From contig JADLFX010000045.1 in the NCBI GenBank assembly GCA_020849665.1, positions 1-64,000 of the forward strand: DNA of 64,000 bases, given 5' to 3'. Of this stretch, positions 1-7,394 are shown in pieces (within the stretch, counting starts at the first letter, position 1; each line of letters opens with the position of its first letter). The translations under genes and the position numbers were made by a program. Source of the stretch: Planctomycetota bacterium. GTDB taxonomy: Bacteria > Planctomycetota > UBA1135 > UBA2386. A model generated the notes under the pieces. That model was not told where the DNA came from. It worked only from the letters and a program-made list of their open reading frames with translations, and did no database searches.

Positions 1-18
1 ACTCTCCAGGTGACACGC

Positions 19-1554
19 ATGCTCCCGAGACCCTTCCCCCTCGCCATCGCACTGGCCCTGACCGTGCTCGCCACGGCAGGCGCCCAGGACAAGAAGCCCA
101 ACATCCTCGTCCTCTGGGGCGATGACGTCGGTCAGTTCAATGTCAGCGCCTACAACATGGGCATGATGGGCTACCGCACGCCCAACATCGACAGCATCGC
201 GAAGGGGGGCGCGACCTTCACCGACTGGTATGGCCAGCAGAGCTGCACGGCCGGGCGCGCCGCGTTCGTCACCGGACAGTCGCCGATCCGCACCGGCCTC
301 ACCAAGGTCGGATTGCCCGGGGCCCCCGAGGGCATGCGCAAGGAAGACCCGACGATCGCCACGCTGCTCAAGGCGCGCGGCTACGTGACCGGGCAGTTCG
401 GCAAGAACCACCTCGGCGATCGCGACGACATGCTGCCGACGGCGCACGGCTTCGACGAGTTCTTCGGCAACCTCTACCACCTGAACGCGGAGGAGGAGCC
501 CGAGCATCCCGACTACCCCAAGGATCCGGAGTTCAAGAAGCGCTACGGCCCGCGCGGCGTGATCCACAGCTTCGCCGACGGCCGGATCACCGACACCGGC
601 CCGCTGACCAGGAAGCGGATGGAGACGATCGACGAGGAGGTCACGGCCAAGGCGCTCGAGTTCATGGAGCGCGCCAAGAAGGCGGACAAGCCGTTCTTCC
701 TGTGGTGGAACTCGACGCGCATGCACATCTTCACCCACCTCAAGCGGGAGTCGGCGGGCAGGACGGGGCTGGGCGTCTACGCCGACGGGATGGTCGAGCA
801 CGACGGACACGTCGGCCAGGTGCTGGCGAAGCTCAAGGAGCTGGGCCTCGAGGAGAACACGATCGTCATGTACTCCACCGACAATGGCTCGGAGTCGTTC
901 TCCTGGCCGGACGGCGGCACGACGATGTTCCGGGGCGAGAAGAACACCCAGTGGGAGGGCGGCTATCGCGTGCCCTGCCTCATCCGCTGGCCCGGCGTCA
1001 TCCGGCCCGGGACGGTCGTCAACGACGTCGGCGCCCACGAGGACATGCTGCCCACGCTGCTGGCCGCCGCGGGCGATCCCACGGTGAAGGAGGACCTGCG
1101 GAAGGGCCGGAAGGTCGGCGACACGACCTACAAGGTCCACGTCGACGGATCCAACCTGCTACCCGCGCTCCAGGGACAGGGCGAGTGGCCGCGCAAGGGG
1201 TTCCTCTACTGGACCGACGAAGGCAGCGTGGCGGCGCTGCGCTACGGCAATTGGAAGGCCACCTTCCTGCGCCAGGACGCGCACGGCATGAAGGTCTGGC
1301 AGGAGCCGTTCACCAAGCTGCGGGCCCCGATGCTGACCAACCTGCGCATGGACCCGTTCGAGCTCGCGCACGAGATCGGCATGGACTACGAGCGCTGGTA
1401 CGCGGAGCACATGTTCATGATCGCCCCCGCCGCCGGGATCGTCGCCGAGTGGCTGCAGAGCTTCCGCGAGTTCCCCCCGCGGCAGAAGCCCGGCACCTTC
1501 TCCCTCGACCACGTGATGGAGATGGTGACGGGCCAGCAGGGCGGGGCGAAGTGA
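19..1554 (+). CDS. Secreted formylglycine-dependent sulfatase (arylsulfatase family)
   Basis: This is a type I sulfatase that hydrolyses a sulfate ester, probably outside the cytoplasm; the substrate cannot be told from sequence. I chose the ATG at 19 because an AGGTG Shine-Dalgarno-like stretch sits six bases upstream; a GTG at 10 would add three residues. The first ~23 residues form a signal peptide ending near TAGAQ. Metal-binding Asp-Asp is at residues 35-36 in LWGDDVG. The modification motif CTAGR has its Cys at about residue 76, which would become formylglycine. A second metal-site motif STDNGSE is near residue 288. The length of 511 residues is normal for the family. The Ala in place of Pro (CTAGR) is an accepted variant. 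No maturase or carbohydrate-utilisation cluster is adjacent, so the physiological target is open. Confidence 0.93.
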   Translation: MLPRPFPLAIALALTVLATAGAQDKKPNILVLWGDDVGQFNVSAYNMGMMGYRTPNIDSIAKGGATFTDWYGQQSCTAGRAAFVTGQSPIRTGLTKVGLPGAPEGMRKEDPTIATLLKARGYVTGQFGKNHLGDRDDMLPTAHGFDEFFGNLYHLNAEEEPEHPDYPKDPEFKKRYGPRGVIHSFADGRITDTGPLTRKRMETIDEEVTAKALEFMERAKKADKPFFLWWNSTRMHIFTHLKRESAGRTGLGVYADGMVEHDGHVGQVLAKLKELGLEENTIVMYSTDNGSESFSWPDGGTTMFRGEKNTQWEGGYRVPCLIRWPGVIRPGTVVNDVGAHEDMLPTLLAAAGDPTVKEDLRKGRKVGDTTYKVHVDGSNLLPALQGQGEWPRKGFLYWTDEGSVAALRYGNWKATFLRQDAHGMKVWQEPFTKLRAPMLTNLRMDPFELAHEIGMDYERWYAEHMFMIAPAAGIVAEWLQSFREFPPRQKPGTFSLDHVMEMVTGQQGGAK

Positions 1555-1793
1555 CCGCGACGAGGTGTGGTGGTGTTCGTGCCGTACTTCGACGTGGAGT
1601 CGAAGCGGAACGTGCACTTCCACGGCCGCTGGGCTGACGGGTGGTTCGACGCCTGCCCGGCGGGCCGCCGAGCTGCCACGGCCAAGGCGAGGTCCCGGAC
1701 ACCGACGTGCGCCGCCCGAGATCGCCGATCCGGGCCCGTCGAGTGCAGTGGCAGACTCCGGTCCACCTCGGGCTGCCACCTGCCGTGCCAGAC

Positions 1794-2191
1794 GTGACGC
1801 TGGCGCTCTGGATCCAGTGGCTCGCGGTCGCGGCCGTCGCGCTTCTGGTGCTGCTGCGCGCGCCGTGGCGCGATCTGCCGTTCGTCGTGGTGGGGGCGTT
1901 CGCCGCCCATGCCGGGCGGCGCGCAAGTGGCGCCTGGCTCGGCAGCGAGCCGGCGCGCGGGCGATCGGCGTGGTCGCCGATCTGCATGCGCTGGCGCTGC
2001 GTCGCCCCCGAACGATCCTCCTGACTCCCGGTGCGCTGCTGCTGGTGCCGGGAAGTCTCGGCTGGCAGAGCGTGGCATCGTTCCTGGTGCAGGACCCGCT
2101 CGAAGGCGTCCGGGCGCTCTCGATCCTGCTGGCTGCGAGTTCGCTGGTGGCGGGAGTGTGGATTGCGGGTGCGGTCGTGCCGGCGCGGCGG
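1794..2191 (+). pseudogene. Frameshifted remnant of a ThrE-type (DUF3815) threonine/serine exporter half
   Basis: Two reading frames together give the C-terminal membrane half of the ThrE family. The first frame (GTG at 1794) reads a hydrophobic stretch with LRAPWRDLPFVVVGAFAAH. Between about 1940 and 1960 the similarity moves to another frame, which reads GVVADLHALALRRP, then ILLTPGALLLVPGSLGW and a last hydrophobic helix ending at VVPARR. The LVPGSLGW signature is typical of this domain. The N-terminal DUF1212 half normally found in ThrE proteins, or in an adjacent gene, is absent. The second frame has no stop and runs straight into the next gene in the same frame. This looks like a decayed gene; a sequencing or assembly error is the alternative. 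Confidence 0.6.
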
Positions 2192-2287
2192 TTGGCGTGC
2201 GCTGCCGGCGTAGCCGGGGGGGTGGACCGTGTGCTCCCGGACCGCGACGATGCCCCTGCGCCCTGGCTCGGAACCGGAGACCTCCCG

Positions 2288-3562
2288 ATGACTCCCCTCC
2301 GCTCCCTCCCCTGCCTCCTCCTCACCGCCCAACTCGCGGCGCAAGTCCTGGTCGTGGATCCGGCCGGCGGCGGCCATTCGCGCACGATCCAGGGTGCGGT
2401 CGACATGGCCGGCAATGGCGCGGTGATCCTGGTGCGCGCCGCCACCTACGATGAAGCGGTCACGATCCGCGGCAAGGCACTCACTCTCCTGGGGGAGGTC
2501 GGCGCGCGCGTGGCCTCGCCGGTCGGCAACCAGATCACCATCGCGAACCATCCGGCCGGCGGCGTCACGAGGATCGCGCGCCTCCGGCTCGGCCAGGACT
2601 ACACCTTCGTGCCCGGAGTGCTGGGCGTGGACGTCACCGGCGGCAGTGGCACGCTGCATCTCGACGAGTTGCTGCTGACGCGCCCGCTGCGCGTGCGCGG
2701 ATTCGGGGGTGCGTTGACCATGTCGCGTTGCATGGTGCGGCCGAGCACCGTCTCGTTCGGCGGAACCGAGATCCCGCTGCCCGGCATCGACCTGCGCGAC
2801 ACCGCGCCCGCGGTCCTCAGCGACTGCGACATCGAGGGCGCGAAGGGAGTGCCGGACCGCGAGAACCCGGGGCCGGGCATGCCGGCGCTGCTGGCAACCA
2901 AGTGCACGCTCGAGCTGGTGCGGCCGCGCTTCCAGGGCGGGCTGGGCGGCCAGTACCTGCGCTCGCTTGGCGCGGTCATCGAAGGCGACAGTGGCAACGG
3001 CATCGAGCTCAACGCCGCGACCGCGCGCATGCACGGCGCCCCGGGTTCGTTCGTGCGCGGCCGGACGCCGGAGAGCTTCCAGTTCCGCATTCCCGCAGGC
3101 GGCACCGGCATCGTGCTGAACGGCTCGCGGCTCGAGCATGGCGCAGTCGTCGTGGCGGGTGGCGGCGGGCAGCTGCCAGGGCCGGCGTTCCGCGCCGACG
3201 CGACCTCGGTGCGCGTGCCGGTGACGCGGCCGGTGCCGACGCTCGGGCGCGACGGCGGCTACCGCATCGGCCAGCGGACCGTACTCGACGTCTACGGCGA
3301 CGCCGGCGCGCCAGGCGCGTTCGTGATCACCACCCACATGACCTGGGCGCCGCTGCCGTTCGGACCGTTGTTCGCGGATCCGTCGATGATCGGGTTCTCA
3401 CTGGGCTTCACGCTGGACAGCTCCGGCGCATTCCGGCACCCGCTGGCGCTGCCGTTCGACGTGGCGACGATCGGCTCGGTGTTCGTGGCCCAGCCCGCGA
3501 CCCTGGACCCCTCGTTGCGGTTGACGCTGGGCGGGCCGGACATCGCCGTCGTGACCTGGTGA
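2288..3562 (+). CDS. Secreted right-handed beta-helix protein
   Basis: This 424-residue protein has a signal peptide of about 19 residues ending LTAQLAAQ. The ATG at 2288 has a GGAG Shine-Dalgarno eight bases upstream, which decides against the long in-frame extension through the ThrE remnant. Residues ~20-60 contain a DUF1565-like opening (VVDPAGGGHSRTIQGAVDMA, then ATYDEAVTIRGKALTLLGE), the usual start of pectate-lyase-like parallel beta-helix proteins. The middle is repetitive short-strand sequence that fits beta-helix coils. The last ~90 residues resemble, weakly, the C-terminal domain seen in other secreted proteins of this window (a Leu-Pro block, then ATIGSVFVAQPATLDPSLRL). No catalytic residues can be assigned, so polysaccharide binding or a structural role is only a guess. 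Confidence 0.8.
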   Translation: MTPLRSLPCLLLTAQLAAQVLVVDPAGGGHSRTIQGAVDMAGNGAVILVRAATYDEAVTIRGKALTLLGEVGARVASPVGNQITIANHPAGGVTRIARLRLGQDYTFVPGVLGVDVTGGSGTLHLDELLLTRPLRVRGFGGALTMSRCMVRPSTVSFGGTEIPLPGIDLRDTAPAVLSDCDIEGAKGVPDRENPGPGMPALLATKCTLELVRPRFQGGLGGQYLRSLGAVIEGDSGNGIELNAATARMHGAPGSFVRGRTPESFQFRIPAGGTGIVLNGSRLEHGAVVVAGGGGQLPGPAFRADATSVRVPVTRPVPTLGRDGGYRIGQRTVLDVYGDAGAPGAFVITTHMTWAPLPFGPLFADPSMIGFSLGFTLDSSGAFRHPLALPFDVATIGSVFVAQPATLDPSLRLTLGGPDIAVVTW

Positions 3563-3817
3563 CGCGAAGCGCTCGCGCCGAGGCTGCCCGGCTCCTGGAC
3601 CCACCCGGCGAGGCCTGCGACCAGCGGGCCCGGCGCGCCGACCGGGCTCTGCTCGCGACGCAGCACCGGCACCAGCGGCAGGCGGTCGCGGCCCAGGACG
3701 GCCGTGACCTGGAGCAGAAGCCGCGCAGCAGCAGGCACACCGGCGCGCGGCTGGTCGCCGGCGCCGCGGCGCACGACCTCGATCACGCGGTCGGGCCGCG
3801 CCGCGGCGGCGGGGAAC

Positions 3818-5227
3818 TCAGTACGCCCCGATCCGCATCCGCGCGGCGTGCGTGGTGCCGGTGCGGAACGTGAACCCGTAGCTGAGCAGCTCGCCGAGGC
3901 CCTGCCAGTAGAGGTCCACCCCGGCGAGGGCCGGGTCGTTGGGCACGGTGAACTCGATGCTGATCGAGCCGATGGTCGCGACCTTCGGGATCACGAAGTC
4001 GACCGAGGTGTAGAGCCGGCACCCGCCGGTGCCGATCAGTGGACCCAGGTCGAGAGGCAGCGGGCGGCCCTGCCACTGGGTGTTCGAGCCGCCCAGGAGG
4101 AGGAACGCGGTGCTGTTCGGGCGCACCAGACTCATCGAGACGCTGAGCGATCCGCCCAGCACGGCCTTGCCCGGCGCGCCCGCCCAGAGCGAGGCGCTGC
4201 CCTGCTCCGAGTACACGCAGCCGCTGCCGAACTCCACCCACTCGGGAAGGAAGTCGGTGCCGTAGCTCCACAGCTCGGTGGTGCCGCCGCCGCCGAAGAG
4301 CGCGCAGCGGCGCGTCTGTGCGTGGTAGCACAGGCTCGCATCCGCGCGCGGCGCGGGAGCCGCTGCCACGCTGCGCCGCACCCAATCGGTGCCGGTCCAG
4401 TCCCATGCGTCGTTGAGGGGCTGCAGGTTCTGGTCGAGGCCGCCGAACACGACCACGCGACGGCGCTCGTAGTCGTAGCCCATGGTGTGCCTGGAGCGCG
4501 CCGGCGGCCGGGTCGTGGGAGTGGCGCGGGTCCACGTGCTGCCGTCGAAGATCCAGGTGTCGTCCAGCGCGTTGCCGTTCGCGTCGCGCCCGCCGAAGAG
4601 CACCGGGAAGCCCGTGCCGGGATGGTTCACGATGCCGTGGTCGTAGCGCGGGCTCGGCCCGGCCGGTACCGGGAGCCAGTTCCAGAAGATGTTGGGCGGG
4701 ACCCAGGACTCCTTGAGCTGCCAGCAGTCCCCGAGCACTCCGTTCTGGTTGCGGCCGCCCATCAGGAGGTTCAAGCCATAGCCCATGCAGAAGGCCGCGT
4801 CGCTTCGCCCCGGTGGGTAGACGCCATTGGCCGACGTGATCTGGGTCCAGACGTTCGGCGCGGGCGAGATGAACATCGCCCAGGTGTCGTTGAGGTAGGT
4901 GTTCGCGGCCGTCCGTCCGCCGAAGAGCGCGGTGTCGGCCACGGCGAACCCCGAGCGCGGCGGCGGCGCGACCGGGAGGGTCAGCTTCGACCACGCCCCG
5001 TTCACATAGCCCCAGGTCTCGGCGCTCGAACCCAGGCTCACGTAGGCCACCAGCTCGCCGCCGGGACGCATGTCGCGGAAGAGCCCAGTGTCGGGGCTCG
5101 CCGGCGGCGACGCCGAGACGACCGGCAACGGCTTGAACGAGAGCTGCGCGGGCACGGCGCCGCCGAGCGCGCAGGCCGCGAGGGCCAGGGCGGGGACGAT
5201 GCGCGGGCGGACGGGACTCCGGAGCAT
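3818..5227 (-). CDS. Secreted kelch-repeat-like beta-propeller protein with shared C-terminal domain
   Basis: This 469-residue protein starts at the ATG at 5227, which has an AAGGA Shine-Dalgarno about eight bases upstream, and has a signal peptide ending near GGAVPAQ. Residues ~60-330 hold repeated kelch-like units: ALFGGRTAANTYLNDTWAM, LFGGRDANGNALDDTWIF, VVFGGLDQNLQPLNDAWDW and a weaker CALFGGGGTTELWSY. Such proteins usually fold as a beta-propeller for protein or sugar binding. The last ~130 residues form the C-terminal domain found repeatedly in this window, with GSGC, then LPLDLGPLIGTGGCRLYTS, then VPNDPALAGVDLYWQGL. It is divergently arranged with the gene at 5422. The ligand is unknown. 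Confidence 0.85.
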   Translation of the reverse strand: MLRSPVRPRIVPALALAACALGGAVPAQLSFKPLPVVSASPPASPDTGLFRDMRPGGELVAYVSLGSSAETWGYVNGAWSKLTLPVAPPPRSGFAVADTALFGGRTAANTYLNDTWAMFISPAPNVWTQITSANGVYPPGRSDAAFCMGYGLNLLMGGRNQNGVLGDCWQLKESWVPPNIFWNWLPVPAGPSPRYDHGIVNHPGTGFPVLFGGRDANGNALDDTWIFDGSTWTRATPTTRPPARSRHTMGYDYERRRVVVFGGLDQNLQPLNDAWDWTGTDWVRRSVAAAPAPRADASLCYHAQTRRCALFGGGGTTELWSYGTDFLPEWVEFGSGCVYSEQGSASLWAGAPGKAVLGGSLSVSMSLVRPNSTAFLLLGGSNTQWQGRPLPLDLGPLIGTGGCRLYTSVDFVIPKVATIGSISIEFTVPNDPALAGVDLYWQGLGELLSYGFTFRTGTTHAARMRIGAY

Positions 5228-5421
5228 GGTGCGATCCTTCGGGTTCCTGCGGCGCGGGCGGCGCCGAAGAGGCCGGATCATCGAGGCCCGGGAGGGAGGC
5301 GTCGAGGCCCTCGGATCCGGCGACCATGGCTCCGGCCTTCTCCGCCCCGGTTGCAGCAATTCGGAACGAAGTTGCAACCCCGCTTGGGCGATCCGACAAC
5401 GCCCGCCTCCTGGACCCGACC

Positions 5422-6294
5422 ATGAACCTCGCCTCCATCGTGTGCGTCGTCGCGTTCCCCCTGGCTCCGCTCACCGTGCTCCTCGCGCAGGAGCGCGCGG
5501 ATCCGCCGCAGACCGCCCTTACGGTGCGTCCCGATCCGGAGAACGTCGTGGCCAGCCGCATCGCGGGCGAGTGGCGTCTCGACGCGGACCTCACCCTGCG
5601 CCTAGGCGCGAGGGACCCGGGCGCGTCGCTCGTGATCCGCACCACCGACCAGATCCCCTCCGGCCTGCCAGAGACGGTGCGCGCGCAGCTGCAGAAGCTG
5701 CGCATCTACGCCGCGGGCACGATCGAGCTGCGCAAGCGGGAGCATCCCTTCGTGCTCCTGGAACGCAGCGGCAACATGCACCTCGTCTGGTTCCGCGCGC
5801 GCGGCGGCAACCCGGTCGGCGATGCCGAATCGATGATCGTGGCGCTCGCCCCGGCCCGCGACACCGCCAACGACCTCCTCCTGGTCGGGGGCGACTTCAA
5901 CAACCAACCGTTCACGGCCTTCCAGCGCCGCGCGGCGGCGCCGCCGCCGGGCGGCGGCGCGGTCACGGCCGGCGCAGGCAGCCCTATCGCGGCGCTGGCC
6001 GACATCGAGCGCCTGCTCAAGGCCGGCAAGCACCTGGAACTCATCCAGACGTACATGACGCCGGCAGACAAGCAGCGCTACTCCGACCCGCGGGGCAGCC
6101 GGGGCACGATCGAGACGTTGGCCGAGGAGTTCGCCCAGCAGAAGGCCGTGCGTACCCTGTCCCTCGTGACGAAGCTCAAGGACACCACGCCCACGCTCAA
6201 CGAGTCCGGCGACGAGGCGACGTTCGCCCATCCCGACGCGGAGCGGCCGATGGTCCTCGTGCGCATCGACGGTCGCTGGTACATCAAGAACTGA
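5422..6294 (+). CDS. Exported protein of unknown function with NTF2-like C-terminus
   Basis: This 290-residue protein begins at the ATG at 5422, giving the signal peptide MNLASIVCVVAFPLAPLTVLLAQ; longer in-frame starts would put a non-signal segment in front of it. Residues ~35-160 are a compact mixed region (GEWRLDADLTLRLG, LVIRTTDQIPSGLPE, HPFVLLERSGNMHLVWFR) that may be a beta-rich exported domain. A Gly/Ala/Pro linker follows near residues 172-192. The C-terminal ~95 residues (ADIERLLKAGKHLELIQTYM to VRIDGRWYIKN) look like the NTF2/SnoaL-type or DUF4878-type fold often found in exported proteins. No catalytic motif is visible. I do not recognise a specific family for the N-terminal part. 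Confidence 0.75.
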   Translation: MNLASIVCVVAFPLAPLTVLLAQERADPPQTALTVRPDPENVVASRIAGEWRLDADLTLRLGARDPGASLVIRTTDQIPSGLPETVRAQLQKLRIYAAGTIELRKREHPFVLLERSGNMHLVWFRARGGNPVGDAESMIVALAPARDTANDLLLVGGDFNNQPFTAFQRRAAAPPPGGGAVTAGAGSPIAALADIERLLKAGKHLELIQTYMTPADKQRYSDPRGSRGTIETLAEEFAQQKAVRTLSLVTKLKDTTPTLNESGDEATFAHPDAERPMVLVRIDGRWYIKN

Positions 6295-6372
6295 GGCGTC
6301 CACCGCCCAGTGCGCGCCAAGGCCTCGCCGGACCAGCGTGCCGGGCTGTCCGCGGCTACACGCCGCAATCCG

Positions 6373-6392
6373 CACGAGCCGATCGACTCGTG
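6373..6392. terminator. Short hairpin between convergent genes
   Basis: A perfect 6-base inverted repeat, CACGAG and CTCGTG, flanks an 8-base loop in the 130-base gap between the stop at 6294 and the convergent stop at 6425. The position fits a bidirectional terminator. There is no T-tract, and the stem is short. Confidence 0.3.
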
Positions 6393-6424
6393 GCTTTGGA
6401 CGCCGCAGGGGCCCGATGCATCGC

Positions 6425-7354
6425 TCAACGCAGGACAACCCAGACCGCGATCGCGTAGACGACCACCACTACCCATGACTCCCCACGCCGGAGAACCAAC
6501 AGGAACAGCGCGCTTGCCATCGCGACCACCGCAAGGAATGCGGTCTGCGCATGCCGTGGATCCAGTGCATTGAAGAGAGGTCCCCCACCATCCGCGAGAT
6601 CCAGCACCGGGAAGATCAGCATGTTGAAGGCGTTGCTGCCGAGCAGGTTGCCCACGGCGAGGTCCACGGCGTTGAGTCGGAGAGCAGTCACCGTGCTGGC
6701 CAGCTCTGGCAGAGAGGTCGCGAAGCCGAGCAGGACTGTGCCCACCGCCGTGCGTCCCAGTCCAGTCTCCTCGGCGAGGCGCTCTGCGGCCTGCGCGAAG
6801 GCCGGCGCCGAGAGGAGGATTGCCAGCGCCGAAATCAAGACCCCTACCAGCGGCCGGGCAAGCCGACGCGGCGCTGTGGCTTCGACGCCCTCACCGGCAC
6901 GGCGGGCGAGCATCGGACTCGCCACGACGTAAAGCAGTGCAATGGCGACCGACTCGATGCCGACGGGCCAGCTCGAAGGTGTGGGTCGCACGAGTAGAGC
7001 GGCACCGGCCAAGGCTGTCAGGCCGATCGCGAGGGCACCCACGCCTGCGTTTTCTGGTGCGGCGAGCCGCAGCGCGTTGCGGGCCGGGAAGGAGAGAGAG
7101 GCGAGGGCCAGGATCAGCATGTTCGCGAGATTGCTGCCAAAGAGGTCGCCTGCTGCCAGGTCGCCTGCACCTATCTGAACTGCCGTCAGGTCCGTGAGCA
7201 GTTCGGGCATGGACGTTGCCGCGGCAAGGACGAAGGCGCCCATCCACACGCGCCCGATGCCTGTGCGCTGTGCGAGCAGGTCAACCGACCATCCCAGCAG
7301 CACGCTCGCCGCGATCACGACGACTCCCAGCCCCACGAACACCAGCCAGGTCAT
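6425..7354 (-). CDS. CaCA-family sodium/calcium (cation) exchanger
   Basis: This 309-residue inner-membrane protein is built as two homologous halves of about five hydrophobic segments, the hallmark of Ca2+:cation antiporters. Alpha-repeat 1 is near residues 42-78 (ATSMPELLTDLTAV, then GDLFGSNLANML) and alpha-repeat 2 near 207-245 (FATSLPELASTVTAL, then GNLLGSNAFNML). The paired Pro-Glu residues are the usual cation ligands. The customary GTS is ATS in both repeats. A strong GGGAGG Shine-Dalgarno lies just upstream of the ATG. It is the last gene of a three-gene minus-strand unit, 40 bases after the P-type ATPase, which supports a role in divalent cation export or resistance. The transported ion is not provable from sequence. 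Confidence 0.9.
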   Translation of the reverse strand: MTWLVFVGLGVVVIAASVLLGWSVDLLAQRTGIGRVWMGAFVLAAATSMPELLTDLTAVQIGAGDLAAGDLFGSNLANMLILALASLSFPARNALRLAAPENAGVGALAIGLTALAGAALLVRPTPSSWPVGIESVAIALLYVVASPMLARRAGEGVEATAPRRLARPLVGVLISALAILLSAPAFAQAAERLAEETGLGRTAVGTVLLGFATSLPELASTVTALRLNAVDLAVGNLLGSNAFNMLIFPVLDLADGGGPLFNALDPRHAQTAFLAVVAMASALFLLVLRRGESWVVVVVYAIAVWVVLR

Positions 7355-7394
7355 GACGCCTCCCGTCGCATCCGAAGACGATCCCCAACCCCGC

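Noticed and set aside
1567-1797. Small plus-strand frame opening MVVFVPYFDVESKRNVHFHG
   Set aside because: Its first ~35 residues look somewhat protein-like, but there is no homology I recognise, the start is a GTG with no clear ribosome site, and the remainder is Arg/Ser-rich.
3292-3786. Minus-strand frame in and after the beta-helix gene
   Set aside because: Overlaps a well-supported gene on the other strand. No recognisable domain, and nothing supports it in the 255-base gap.
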